A stretch of 64,000 bases of DNA from Mycobacterium kansasii ATCC 12478 (GTDB lineage: Bacteria; Actinomycetota; Actinomycetes; Mycobacteriales; Mycobacteriaceae), in the NCBI RefSeq assembly GCF_000157895.3, contig NC_022663.1, positions 682,001 to 746,000 on the forward strand, given 5' to 3'. Below, one piece after another: positions 35,826 through 45,475 of this stretch. The notes beneath the pieces are model-generated. The model had not been told where the DNA came from, did no database searches, and saw only the letters and a program-made list of their open reading frames with translations. The position numbers and the translations under genes are program-made. Every line of letters begins with the position of its first letter. Positions within the stretch are counted from its first letter, which is position 1.

Positions 35826-37217
35826 TCACCCGACGGCCGCCAGCAGTTCTTCCATGGCGATAGCAAACTCGTCGGCCATTTCCCACAAGTCCGGCAGCAG
35901 TTCCGGACACGAGACCAGACCGATGTCCAACTTGCCGTTGAGCGACATGACCGTGATGTTGAGACCGGAGCCGTGAAAGATCGGCCCCAACGGGTACATC
36001 GACTTGACCTGGCAACCCAGCAGGTACAACGGAACCTGCGGCCCCGGCACGTTGGAGACCACCAGGTTGTGCACCGGCAGGCTCTCGGTCAGCCGGGTCC
36101 TGGCATAGACACGCATCGCCACCCCGAAAACGGCCGGCGCGGCGAACTGTGACCAATCCTGCAGCAACGTCGCGCCGATGGCCGAACTATGGCCCTTCGC
36201 AGCCGAATTCGCTTGGGCGATGGCCCGCAGCCGCTCCACCGGGTCGGCGATTTCGGTGTGCAGGCTGGAGAACATCGCCGAAACCTGGTTCCGCCCGGGA
36301 CGATCGGACTTGCCGTGCACCGACACGGGCACCGACGCCACCAGCGACGAGTCGGGCAGGGCGTTGCGTTCGGCGAGATATTGCCGAAGCACCCCGGAAA
36401 CCAGCGCCATCACCAGGTCGTTCACCTTGACGCCGAAGTGGTTCTTCACCGTCTTGATGTCCTCGAGATCCAGTTCGGCGTAGGCGATGTTGCGGCGGCC
36501 GCTGATGCTGGCGTTGAACACGGTACGGGGCGCGGCGAACGGGCGTGCCATGGTCAGGCCGTCGCGGGCCCGCAACACCGTGGAGACCACCGAGGACACC
36601 GTCTGCGGCATCACGTTGGCCAGCTGTAGCGGCCGGGCGGCAAACCTGACCAGGCCGCCGGCGGCGATCTGCCAGCCGGTGCCACCGCCGACTCCGTCCA
36701 CCGGATCCGGCGCGGGCGCGTCGGCTTCGGTGGTACACAGCTGCGACATCAGGTTGGCTCCGGTCACGCCGTCCACGGCGGCGTGGTGCACCTTGGTCAT
36801 GATCCCGATGCGGCCCCGGTGATGGCAATCGGTACCTGCCACGCCTTCGACGACCCACATCTCCCACAGCGGTCGCCGGCGATCCAAGGGCAGCGACGCG
36901 ATATGTCCGCAGATCTCCGAGAGTTCCGCCCGGCCGCCCGGTGACGGCAAACCGATGCGGTGCACATGGCGATCGATGTGGAAGTCGTCGTCGTCCACCC
37001 AGACCGGATGGTCGAGGTTCAACGGGCTGCTGGCGAGCTTCTCCCGGAACTCCGGCAGCGCTTTGACGCGAAGCGACAATGCCTCGCGCAGCCGGTCGAA
37101 GGTGTAGCCGCCCGGCATCGTCGAGGTGTCCAAGTCCATGATCGAGCACACGTGCATCGGCTGGGACGAGGTTTCCAGGTACAAGAAGCTGGCGTCGAGG
37201 CCACTGAGCCGCTGCAT
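35826..37217 (-). CDS. Wax ester synthase/diacylglycerol acyltransferase (WS/DGAT)
   Basis: This 463-residue acyltransferase starts at ATG 37217 (QRLSGLDASFLYLE). The active-site HHxxxDG motif is intact in TKVHHAAVDG (His144, His145, Asp149), and the C-terminal NLVVSNVPGPQVPLY segment is typical of the family. These enzymes make triacylglycerol or wax esters from acyl-CoA at the membrane, for storage during dormancy. It precedes the Hip1 gene by 59 bp on the same strand and is divergent from panB. The M. tuberculosis block lacks this gene at this place. Confidence 0.92.
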   Translation of the reverse strand: MQRLSGLDASFLYLETSSQPMHVCSIMDLDTSTMPGGYTFDRLREALSLRVKALPEFREKLASSPLNLDHPVWVDDDDFHIDRHVHRIGLPSPGGRAELSEICGHIASLPLDRRRPLWEMWVVEGVAGTDCHHRGRIGIMTKVHHAAVDGVTGANLMSQLCTTEADAPAPDPVDGVGGGTGWQIAAGGLVRFAARPLQLANVMPQTVSSVVSTVLRARDGLTMARPFAAPRTVFNASISGRRNIAYAELDLEDIKTVKNHFGVKVNDLVMALVSGVLRQYLAERNALPDSSLVASVPVSVHGKSDRPGRNQVSAMFSSLHTEIADPVERLRAIAQANSAAKGHSSAIGATLLQDWSQFAAPAVFGVAMRVYARTRLTESLPVHNLVVSNVPGPQVPLYLLGCQVKSMYPLGPIFHGSGLNITVMSLNGKLDIGLVSCPELLPDLWEMADEFAIAMEELLAAVG

Positions 37218-37353
37218 CCGCCGATGGTAAGCCGATTCACGGGGTCCCACGGTGTATCTACGCCGAAGAGATGGCAGACTGTGAGTGTCAGACGAACCCG
37301 GGGACCCCTTGCTGGGCCACGAGGATCGACCCGACCAACACCTAGGGACAAAG

Positions 37354-38208
37354 ATGTCTGAGCAGAATATCTATGGCGCCGGCCCGTCGACGCCCGCCGA
37401 CCCGACCGCGCCACGAACCAAGATCCGCACTCACCACCTGCAGAAATGGAAGGCCGAAGGCCACAAGTGGGCCATGCTCACGGCCTACGACTACTCGACC
37501 GCGAGGGTCTTCGACGACGCCGGCATCCCGGTGCTGCTGATCGGTGATTCGGCCGCCAACGTCGTCTACGGCTACGACACCACGGTGCCGATCTCGGTCG
37601 ACGAGCTGATTCCGCTGGTCCGCGGCGTCGCGCGGGGCGCCCCGCACGCACTGGTGGTCGCCGACCTGCCATTCGGCAGCTACGAGGCCGGACCCACCGC
37701 CGCGCTGGCCGCGGCCACCCGGTTCATGAAGGAAGGCGGCGCGCACGCGGTCAAGCTGGAAGGCGGCGAGCGGGTGGCCGAGCAGATCGCCTGCCTGACC
37801 GCGGCGGGCATCCCGGTGATGGCCCACATCGGCTTCACCCCGCAGAGCGTCAACACTCTGGGCGGGTTCCGGGTGCAGGGCCGCGGTGACGCCGCCGAGC
37901 AGACCGTGGCGGACGCGATCGCCGTCGCCGAAGCCGGAGCGTTCGCGGTGGTGATGGAGATGGTGCCGGCCGAGCTGGCCACCCAGATCACCGGCAAGCT
38001 GACCATTCCGACGGTCGGGATCGGCGCCGGGCCCAACTGCGACGGCCAGGTCCTGGTCTGGCAGGACATGGCCGGCCTCAGCGGCGGCAAGGCCGCCCGC
38101 TTCGTCAAGCGCTACGCCGACATTGCGGGCGAATTACGCCGCGCCGCAAGGCAATACGCCGACGAGGTGGCAGGCGGGGTCTTCCCCGCCGAGGAGCACT
38201 GCTTCTAG
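37354..38208 (+). CDS. panB: PanB, 3-methyl-2-oxobutanoate hydroxymethyltransferase
   Basis: This 284-residue TIM-barrel enzyme makes ketopantoate from 2-oxoisovalerate and methylene-tetrahydrofolate, the first step of pantothenate synthesis. Metal-binding Asp residues lie in LLIGDSAANVVYG and VADLPFGSYE, and KLEGG and MAHIGFTPQS follow. ATG 37354 gives the expected N-terminus with a short disordered leader. Its substrates come from the valine and folate pathways also represented here by ilvE and gcvT. Confidence 0.97.
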   Translation: MSEQNIYGAGPSTPADPTAPRTKIRTHHLQKWKAEGHKWAMLTAYDYSTARVFDDAGIPVLLIGDSAANVVYGYDTTVPISVDELIPLVRGVARGAPHALVVADLPFGSYEAGPTAALAAATRFMKEGGAHAVKLEGGERVAEQIACLTAAGIPVMAHIGFTPQSVNTLGGFRVQGRGDAAEQTVADAIAVAEAGAFAVVMEMVPAELATQITGKLTIPTVGIGAGPNCDGQVLVWQDMAGLSGGKAARFVKRYADIAGELRRAARQYADEVAGGVFPAEEHCF

Positions 38209-38230
38209 GTCTTCTCGATCTTCTAGGTGG

Positions 38231-38596
38231 TCACTGACACCGGTTCCGGAAGTCGGTCAGCGGCTGGCGAATGCCCTGCAGGTCGGCATGAACCGCCGGG
38301 TTGGCATCCATGTACTGCTGCAGCTGGTCACGGATATCCTCGCGGGGCTGACCCTTGAGGCTGGTGAAGTAGTCGTTGACGTCTGGATGGGTGAACAGAT
38401 AAGCGGAGGTGGCCGCCGCCACCCCCGCCGACACCCCGGCCAGGTCGGCTGCCGTGCAATTCGGCGGTGGCGGCATGGGGTCGCCCGGATCCGCCCAGGC
38501 CGGCCCGATACCGCCGAACAGCATCGCGGCGCTGATCGCGCCGGCACCCAACCCGCCGGCGACCACCCGGGACGAGGCACAACCCAAGAACAACAT
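38231..38596 (-). CDS. Exported haem-binding (hemophore-type) protein
   Basis: This 121-residue protein has a signal peptide ending near GIGPAWA and a helical mature domain with two cysteines (NCTAAD and the C-terminal NRC) likely to form a disulfide. AGVAAATSAYLFTHPDVNDYF and DLQGIRQPLTDFRNRC are characteristic of the mycobacterial haem-binding protein family related to Rv0203. ATG 38596 has GAAGGAG six bases before it. It converges on panB with 22 bp between stops. Confidence 0.88.
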   Translation of the reverse strand: MLFLGCASSRVVAGGLGAGAISAAMLFGGIGPAWADPGDPMPPPPNCTAADLAGVSAGVAAATSAYLFTHPDVNDYFTSLKGQPREDIRDQLQQYMDANPAVHADLQGIRQPLTDFRNRCQ

Positions 38597-38827
38597 CGAC
38601 AACTCCTTCGTCAGGGGATCCGAAGGGGATCCGATCGCCTCCCACAGCCAAGCCGCAGCGGTGGCCCGCACCGCAAACGATAAGTGGTTCCGGCGACACG
38701 TACCGACCAACATGCCGTACTGCCCGTGACCCGAGCCTGGGCCGGGCGGCCAACCCCGGGTGTGGCACTCTCTATGAGGCCTATCCACGATGTACGACCG
38801 CGGCGACGCGCTGTCACCGGAGGCGAA

Positions 38828-40399
38828 ATGCCCGTACCTGCGCCGAAGATGGCGCGCCAGCTGGAGGTCGAGCGCAAGTTCGACGTCGTCGAGTCGACGG
38901 TGTCGCCGTCGTTTGACGGCATTGCGGCCGTGGCCCGGGTCGAGAAGAAGCCGCCCCAGGAGCTCGACGCGGTGTACTTCGACACCCCTGCGCAGGATCT
39001 GGCCCGCAACCGGGTCACCCTGCGACGGCGGACCGGCGGCCTGGACGCCGGTTGGCACCTGAAGTTGCCGGCCGGGCCGGACGCCCGAACCGAGATCCAT
39101 TTCCCTATCACGGGCGGGGACGCCGTGCCGGCGGAGTTGCTGGATGTGGTGCTGGCGATCGTCCGTGACCGTCCCGTCGAGCCGGTCGCACGGATCACCA
39201 CCCGACGGGAAAGCCAGTTCCTCTACGGCGCCGACGGCACCGCGTTGGCCGAGTTCTGCAATGACCACGTCACCGCGTGGTCGGCCGGACAAGCCGACGG
39301 CTCCGATGCCGGGCCCGCCGAACAGCAGTGGCGGGAATGGGAACTCGAGCTCATCGACGCGACCGGGGCCGCCGGTGACGAGCTGCTCAACCGGCTGAGT
39401 AACCGGTTGCTCGACGCCGGGGCCGCCCCCGCCGGGCACGGCTCCAAGCTGGCCCGGGTGCTGGGCCGGACGTCGCGGTCGGCGCGCGGGCCGGTGCCGG
39501 TGGATCCGGTCCACCGGGCGGTGGCCCAGCACGTGGAAGAGCTGCTGACCTGGGATCGCGCGGTGCGCGCCGACGTCGACGACTCGGTGCACCAGATGCG
39601 GGTGACCACCCGCAAGATCCGCAGCCTGCTGCGGGAGGCCCCGGATTCGTTCGGATTGGCCGACGGCGCATGGGTTCTCGACGAACTGCGTGAGCTCGCC
39701 GGTGTCTTGGGGGTGGCGCGCGACGCCGAGGTGCTCGCCGAGCGCTATCAACACGAACTGGACGGGCTGGACCCGGAGTTGGTGCGCGGGCCCGTGCGCG
39801 AACGCCTCGTCGAGGGCGCCCGTCGGCGATATCAGACGGGATTGCGACGGTCGCTGATCGCGATGCGCTCGAAGCGATACTTCCGCCTTTTGGATGCTCT
39901 CGACGCGATGGTGGCCGAATATCCGGTGACCACGTTCGGGCCGGGACCCGAACAGGCGACCCCGCCCAACATCGACGCGGCCTACCGTCGCGTCAAGAAA
40001 GCCGCCAAGGCCGCCAAGGCGGCGCGGGCCGCCCACGCGGCAGGTGCCGCAGCGGACGAGGCCGAGGGAGGCGCGGCCGCAGTAATCCACCCCAATGAGG
40101 CACTACACCGAATCCGCAAGCGCGCCAAACGATTACGCTATACCGCAGCGGCTACCGGAGCCAACGGGGTGGCCCAGCAGGCGAAGGCCGTCCAGACGTT
40201 GCTCGGAGATCATCAAGACAGCGTCGTCAGCCGGGAACATCTTCTCGAGCAGACCGAAGCCGCACATGCCGCGGGCGAGGACACCTTCACCTACGGCCTG
40301 CTCTATCAGCAGGAAAGCGATCTTGCCGAAAGCTGCCGGGCACAGCTCGGCGCGACGCTGCGCAAACTCGACAAAGCGGTGCGTAAAGCACGACCTTGA
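38828..40399 (+). CDS. CYTH-CHAD domain protein (Rv2226 type)
   Basis: This 523-residue protein has an N-terminal CYTH triphosphate-tunnel domain (LEVERKFDV, the ExExK signature, near residue 12) and a C-terminal CHAD domain rich in conserved His and Arg (HQMRVTTRKIRSLLR, LHRIRKRAKRLRY). CYTH domains handle triphosphates and CHAD domains bind polyphosphate, so a role in polyphosphate metabolism or granule association is likely. An Ala/Lys-rich insert (about residues 395-420) interrupts the CHAD helices. ATG 38828 follows CCGGAGG. Confidence 0.92.
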   Translation: MPVPAPKMARQLEVERKFDVVESTVSPSFDGIAAVARVEKKPPQELDAVYFDTPAQDLARNRVTLRRRTGGLDAGWHLKLPAGPDARTEIHFPITGGDAVPAELLDVVLAIVRDRPVEPVARITTRRESQFLYGADGTALAEFCNDHVTAWSAGQADGSDAGPAEQQWREWELELIDATGAAGDELLNRLSNRLLDAGAAPAGHGSKLARVLGRTSRSARGPVPVDPVHRAVAQHVEELLTWDRAVRADVDDSVHQMRVTTRKIRSLLREAPDSFGLADGAWVLDELRELAGVLGVARDAEVLAERYQHELDGLDPELVRGPVRERLVEGARRRYQTGLRRSLIAMRSKRYFRLLDALDAMVAEYPVTTFGPGPEQATPPNIDAAYRRVKKAAKAAKAARAAHAAGAAADEAEGGAAAVIHPNEALHRIRKRAKRLRYTAAATGANGVAQQAKAVQTLLGDHQDSVVSREHLLEQTEAAHAAGEDTFTYGLLYQQESDLAESCRAQLGATLRKLDKAVRKARP

Positions 40400-40437
40400 G
40401 CCGCACGATGCGAATCCCGGCGCGGAGCTAGCGCGGG

Positions 40438-40826
<389 letters not shown>

Positions 40827-40973
40827 AGCCGCGGCCGCCCGGCCAACTCGTCCGCGACCAACACCGTACCTCCTGCGCATATTCCAAGGCCAGCGTTCGT
40901 TTGGCCACCGCGATTCAATATCGTTTCTATATCGTCTGCCTCGGCAGCATGTGACGACGGGAGGAGCGGATCG

Positions 40974-41690
40974 ATGTCGTCGACCCGGTGGCAAACCCGC
41001 GCCGACTCCGGCGACTGGGACGCCATCGCCGCACAGCTCAGCGCCCACGGCGGCGCTTTGCTACCCAGGCTGCTCACAGTCACCGAGGCGGCGCGCCTCC
41101 GCAGGCTGTACACCAGAGACGACCTGTTCCGCAAGACCGTCGACATGGAGCGCCACCGCTATGGCGCCGGCGAATACCGCTACTTTCGACAGCCCTACCC
41201 CGAGCCGCTCGAGCAACTCAAGCACGCCTTGTATCCCCGGCTGCTGACCATCGCCCGGGACTGGTGGGCCAAACTGGGCCGAGACAGCGCCTGGCCGGAC
41301 ACCTTGGACGAATGGCTGCAGAGGTGCCATGCCGCCGGCCAGACCAAGCCCACCGCGCTGCTGTTGCGATATCGCGCCGGGGATTGGAACGCCCTGCACC
41401 GTGACCTCTACGGCGACTTGGTGTTTCCGCTTCAGGTGGTGATCAACCTCAGCGACCCAGCCACCGATTACACCGGCGGCGAGTTCCTCCTGGTCGAGCA
41501 GCGGTACCGAGCCCAATCCCGGGGCACCGCAACGCAATTGCCGCAAGGGCATGGGTACGCATTCACCACTCGGGACCGCCCGGTGCCCTCGGCTCGCGGG
41601 TGGTCGGCCGCACCGGTACGGCACGGTATCTCGGTGGTGCATTCGGGAGAACGCTACGCGTTGGGGCTGATCTTCCACGACGCCGCCTGA
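40974..41690 (+). CDS. 2-Oxoglutarate/Fe(II)-dependent oxygenase-like protein
   Basis: This 238-residue double-stranded beta-helix protein has the iron motif His142-x-Asp144 (LHRDLYGD) and distal His217 (VRHGISVVHSG) with Arg227, which would bind 2-oxoglutarate. The fold and spacing match the prolyl-hydroxylase-like oxygenase group. The substrate is unknown. ATG 40974 follows GGGAGGAG. The place after rnpB suggests that it is the Rv2227-type gene that closes the conserved block, but I could not confirm this. Confidence 0.82.
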   Translation: MSSTRWQTRADSGDWDAIAAQLSAHGGALLPRLLTVTEAARLRRLYTRDDLFRKTVDMERHRYGAGEYRYFRQPYPEPLEQLKHALYPRLLTIARDWWAKLGRDSAWPDTLDEWLQRCHAAGQTKPTALLLRYRAGDWNALHRDLYGDLVFPLQVVINLSDPATDYTGGEFLLVEQRYRAQSRGTATQLPQGHGYAFTTRDRPVPSARGWSAAPVRHGISVVHSGERYALGLIFHDAA

Positions 41691-41797
41691 ACCGCCGGGT
41701 TCAGCCGACAGCGAGCGCGTCCGTCGAGCGTGACCGGCCGTCAACCGCGGCGTGACCGCGGTCAACACAGTTTTGAATTTTTCTTCAGAACCTCTTG

Positions 41798-41833
41798 ACT
41801 GATGATAGCTTCGTGAGTGAATATATCGTCAGT
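41798..41833 (+). promoter_or_regulatory. Candidate TetR operator over the ring-cleavage operon promoter
   Basis: ACTGATGATA (41798-41807) and its near-perfect inverse TATCGTCAGT (41824-41833, 9 of 10) are separated by 16 bp. The first half overlaps a TTGACT -35-like element (41795-41800), and the second lies around the expected -10 position, 24 bp before the VOC dioxygenase GTG. The same motif occurs upstream of the tetR gene at 48939-48948. Confidence 0.55.
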
Positions 41834-41856
41834 TTCCTAATTCTGGAGGATGTCTG

Positions 41857-42987
41857 GTGACGTACGATCTGGCCGCCCACAACAACTTGCACAGCGAGCA
41901 GGGCGCTCGCGAAGGCGAGCACCCCGGACGCTCGCGCAACCCGGTGATCAAGATTCACGACATCGCCTGGCTGGAGTTCGAGAAGCCCGACCTGAACCGC
42001 GCCGGGGCGTTCGCTCAGGCGTTCGGCTTCGCCGTCTCCGCACGCACCCCCGACGAGCTGCAGCTGCGTGGGGCCGACGCGGCATCGCCGTGCATCCTCA
42101 TCCGGCGCGGCCATCGGTCCCGACTGGTCGGCGCGGCATTCACAGCCCAGGACAAAGACGACCTACTGCGACTGTCCGACGCGACCGGACGGACCCCTCA
42201 GCGGCTGTCCCACACGCTCGGCGGTGTCTCCGTCGACCTGACCGATCCGGGCGGGCTCACGGTCCGCGTGGTGGCGGGCACCCACCAGTTGGAACCGCTG
42301 CCGTCGCAGCCGCCGCACACCTTCAACACCGGACACGAGGTGCAGCGCATCAACGCCACCCAACGGCCGCCCCGGCGACCGGCCACCGTGCAACGGCTCG
42401 GGCACCTGGTCCTGCAGACCACCACCTACCTGCAGACACTCAATTGGTACCTCGACACCCTGGGCATGATCGTCAGCGACTTCCTGTACTACCCGGGTCA
42501 ACGCGAGCGGGGCCCGACCATGAGCTTCATCCGCTGTGATCGCGGCCTGTCCCCCACCGACCACCACACCCTGGCGCTCGCGTTGGGTCCGGCCAACCGC
42601 TATGTGCATTCGGCCTATCAGGTCTGCGACCTGGATTCGTTGGCCGCCGGTGGGCAATACCTGGCCGACTGTGGGTATCGCCGGTCGTGGGGAATCGGCC
42701 GCCACATCCAGGGCAGCCAGCTCTTCGACTACTGGCGCGACCCGGAGGGGCTGCTCGTCGAGCACTTCACCGACGGAGACATGTTCGACTGCACGCTCGA
42801 ACCCGGCTGGGCGCCGTTCGCGGCTTCCGGCCTTGCCCAATGGGGCCCGCATGCGACCAAAGACTTCCTCGGTGCCGACTTCAAATCCCTACCGCGAGAA
42901 GCGCTGTCGATGCTCCGGGCCTTACGCGCCGACAACGAATTCGATTCCCGCCGCCTGATGGGCCTGATCAAAGCGGCCAACTCATGA
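41857..42987 (+). CDS. VOC-superfamily extradiol ring-cleavage dioxygenase
   Basis: This 376-residue protein contains two VOC modules. The type I extradiol Fe(II) site is complete: His183 (LGHLVLQ), His251 (VHSAYQV) and Glu302 (LVEHFTDGD). Such enzymes open catechols next to the diol. GTG 41857 follows TGGAGG. It is the first gene of an operon in which each junction up to the exporter overlaps by 4 bp. The next two enzymes (FAH hydrolase, hydroxylase) fit an aromatic meta-cleavage route; the ring substrate is not identifiable. Confidence 0.88.
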   Translation: MTYDLAAHNNLHSEQGAREGEHPGRSRNPVIKIHDIAWLEFEKPDLNRAGAFAQAFGFAVSARTPDELQLRGADAASPCILIRRGHRSRLVGAAFTAQDKDDLLRLSDATGRTPQRLSHTLGGVSVDLTDPGGLTVRVVAGTHQLEPLPSQPPHTFNTGHEVQRINATQRPPRRPATVQRLGHLVLQTTTYLQTLNWYLDTLGMIVSDFLYYPGQRERGPTMSFIRCDRGLSPTDHHTLALALGPANRYVHSAYQVCDLDSLAAGGQYLADCGYRRSWGIGRHIQGSQLFDYWRDPEGLLVEHFTDGDMFDCTLEPGWAPFAASGLAQWGPHATKDFLGADFKSLPREALSMLRALRADNEFDSRRLMGLIKAANS

Positions 42988-43922
42988 GCGTCACCATCCT
43001 TCGCACCGCAGACGCCTGGTGGGTGCAAACCGCCGACGGCGCAAGCAAAGTCGATACCGCTGCGGTAAGCACTGGCGAGTTGTTGGCCGACCGCGCGGCC
43101 ATCGACGCCGCGGCGACCGGCGGTGAGCGCGTCCCGGTGGACGGCCTGCGACTGATGTCGCCGGTGACGACGCCCTGCCGAGTGGTGGCGCAGATGACCA
43201 ACTTCGCCTCACACGTCAAAGACGCCGGTATGGACCCGAATTCGACTCCGCTGACCTTCTTCCGGAAGGCGTCGGGTTCGATCAGCGGGCCGTTCGACGA
43301 CATCGTCAAGCCCGCGCATGTCCGGTTCTTGGACTACGAGGTCGAGATCGGGTTGGTCATCGCACGGGAATTGCCCGTCGGCGCCACCGTCACCGCCGCC
43401 AACTGGTCCGACTATGTCGGCGGCCTGGTGGTGACCAACGACGTGTCGGCGCGCGACATCCAGCTCCCCAAAACCCAGTTCTACGAAGCAAAGTCGTATC
43501 CGACGTTCACCCCGGTCGGACCGGCACTGGTGCTGCTGGATGCCGGCGAGCTCGGGCGCTTCGGCGAGCTGCGGCTGCGGCTGCGGGTCAATGGCGAACT
43601 GCGCCAGGACATGCGCGTGGCCGGCGACATGATCTATTCGCCGCTGCAAGCCCTGCAGGGGTTGGCGCGGTTTCAGCATCTGCAGCCCGGAGATCTCGTG
43701 CTGACCGGCACCCCGGTGGGCACCGCACTGTCGGCTCCCGCGAAACCCGTCCAGATCGTCAGTTCGCTATTGCCGCCCGCGGTCAAGTGGAAAGCCTTCT
43801 TCAAGCGTCAACTCGGCAATCCCAAGTACCTGCACGACGGCGATGTCGTCGAGGCCACCATCGGAACCGACGACGGCGCGATCGACCTCGGCACGCAACG
43901 CACGGTGGTGCGGTACAAGTGA
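42984..43922 (+). CDS. Fumarylacetoacetate hydrolase (FAH)-family protein
   Basis: This 312-residue protein has metal-binding acidic residues Glu119 and Glu121 (FLDYEVEIGLVI) and Asp153 (TNDVSARD), and the family ending LQPGDLVLTGTPVGTALS. FAH-family enzymes hydrolyse or tautomerise the keto-enol products of ring cleavage. ATG 42984 overlaps the dioxygenase stop (ATGA), so it is translationally coupled and probably acts on that product. Confidence 0.9.
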   Translation: MSVTILRTADAWWVQTADGASKVDTAAVSTGELLADRAAIDAAATGGERVPVDGLRLMSPVTTPCRVVAQMTNFASHVKDAGMDPNSTPLTFFRKASGSISGPFDDIVKPAHVRFLDYEVEIGLVIARELPVGATVTAANWSDYVGGLVVTNDVSARDIQLPKTQFYEAKSYPTFTPVGPALVLLDAGELGRFGELRLRLRVNGELRQDMRVAGDMIYSPLQALQGLARFQHLQPGDLVLTGTPVGTALSAPAKPVQIVSSLLPPAVKWKAFFKRQLGNPKYLHDGDVVEATIGTDDGAIDLGTQRTVVRYK

Positions 43923-45475
43923 TCACTCCGCCCGATTCCGTGCCAGTCGTCGTCGTCGGCGCCGGGCCTACCGGGGTCACCGCAGCCACCCTGCTGGCCC
44001 AATACGGCATACCCTCCTTGCTGCTGGACAGGTGGGAAAGCGTCTACCCCCAACCGCGGGCAGTACACCTGGACGACGAGATCAGGCGGATCATCACGTG
44101 GCTGGGCATCGGTGACGAGTTCGCCGCGATCTCACGCCCGGCCCTGGGCCTGCGGCTGGTCGACCCGGATCTGCGGACGCTGGCTCAGTTTCACCGCGAT
44201 CCGGCCCACAGCGCGCACGGCTTTCCGCAGGCCAACATGTTCGACCAGCCCGAGCTGGAAGAACTGCTGCGGGCAAACCTCAAGAAGCACAGCTGTGTTG
44301 CGTTTCGCGGCAACGCCGAAGTCACCGAGGTCAGCCAGCGCGAGCCCGGCCGGGTGCGGGTCAGATACACCGATCGCGTCAGCGGTGAGGAGCACGTCGT
44401 CGACGCCGGCTACGTCCTGGGTTGCGACGGCGCCAACAGCGTCGTGCGTGCCTCGATAGGTGGCGTGCTGCGTAGCCTCCGGTTCGAGCAACGCTGGCTG
44501 GTCGTCGATGTGGCGACCGACTCCACGATCGACCAGTGGGACGGCGTGTACCAAGTTTGCGACCCCTACCGGGCCGCCACCTACATGCGCATCGGTAAAA
44601 GCCGCTACCGCTGGGAATTTCAGCTGCGGGCCGACGAAACCGCAGCCGACTTCGCCACGATCACGAGTCTGTATCCACTACTTGCCCCGTGGGTCAACGG
44701 AGTGCCGGCCGACGAGCTGTCGGTGGTGCGGGTTGCCGAATACACGTTTCGGGCAGCCGTGGCCGACACCTGGCGCCAGGGGAACGTCTTTGTGCTCGGC
44801 GACGCCGCTCATCTGACTCCGCCGTTCATCGGCCAGGGGATGGGAGCCGGAATACGCGATGCGGCGAATCTGGCCTGGAAGCTGGCCGGCGTACTGACCG
44901 GAAATCTTCCCGACACCGTTCTCGACACCTACGAACAAGAGCGAAAGCCGCACGCCCGCGCCATGATCGGACTCGCCCTGACTGTCGGTTGGTCCATGAC
45001 GGCCGGCGGCAGGTTCGGCAACGCCGTGCGCGGCGCGGTGGTGCCGCGGCTGCATCTCGTCCCTGGGATGCGGTCACGGTTAACCACCAGCCGGACACCG
45101 GCACTGCACCGCAGCGCCCTGGTGCACAAGACGTTGAGCGGCTGGCGGCGCACAGGAGCATTGTGCCCCAACGCAATTCTTCCTACCGGTGAACGACTCG
45201 ACGCGGTGCTGGGACGAGGCTTCGCGCTCATCACCACCGAGACACCCAATTCTGGTCAGCGCGAACAACTCCGTCGCCGCGGGGCCGTGGTAATCGACGC
45301 GGCGCCGGGCAGCGAACTTGCGCACTGGCTGCAGCGCGGCGGCGTGACGGCGGCCATCATCCGGCCCGACCGCACCGTGCTGCGCGCCGGCCGGCGGCTG
45401 TCCGGTCTGTGCGACGCGGTGCCCCGATTTGTGTTGTCCGGCAACAGCGATAGTGCCGACGGCGAGAGGAGATGA
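43919..45475 (+). CDS. FAD-dependent aromatic-ring monooxygenase (MhpA/PheA-like)
   Basis: This 518-residue class A flavin monooxygenase has GxGxxG at residues 14-19 (VVVVGAGPTG), the central DG motif in LGCDGANSVVR, and the GD motif in VLGDAAHLTPPFIGQG. It resembles 3-(3-hydroxyphenyl)propionate-type hydroxylases that prepare phenols for ring cleavage. GTG 43919 overlaps the FAH stop (GTGA). It probably supplies the catechol opened by the operon's first enzyme; substrate identity is unknown. Confidence 0.9.
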   Translation: MITPPDSVPVVVVGAGPTGVTAATLLAQYGIPSLLLDRWESVYPQPRAVHLDDEIRRIITWLGIGDEFAAISRPALGLRLVDPDLRTLAQFHRDPAHSAHGFPQANMFDQPELEELLRANLKKHSCVAFRGNAEVTEVSQREPGRVRVRYTDRVSGEEHVVDAGYVLGCDGANSVVRASIGGVLRSLRFEQRWLVVDVATDSTIDQWDGVYQVCDPYRAATYMRIGKSRYRWEFQLRADETAADFATITSLYPLLAPWVNGVPADELSVVRVAEYTFRAAVADTWRQGNVFVLGDAAHLTPPFIGQGMGAGIRDAANLAWKLAGVLTGNLPDTVLDTYEQERKPHARAMIGLALTVGWSMTAGGRFGNAVRGAVVPRLHLVPGMRSRLTTSRTPALHRSALVHKTLSGWRRTGALCPNAILPTGERLDAVLGRGFALITTETPNSGQREQLRRRGAVVIDAAPGSELAHWLQRGGVTAAIIRPDRTVLRAGRRLSGLCDAVPRFVLSGNSDSADGERR

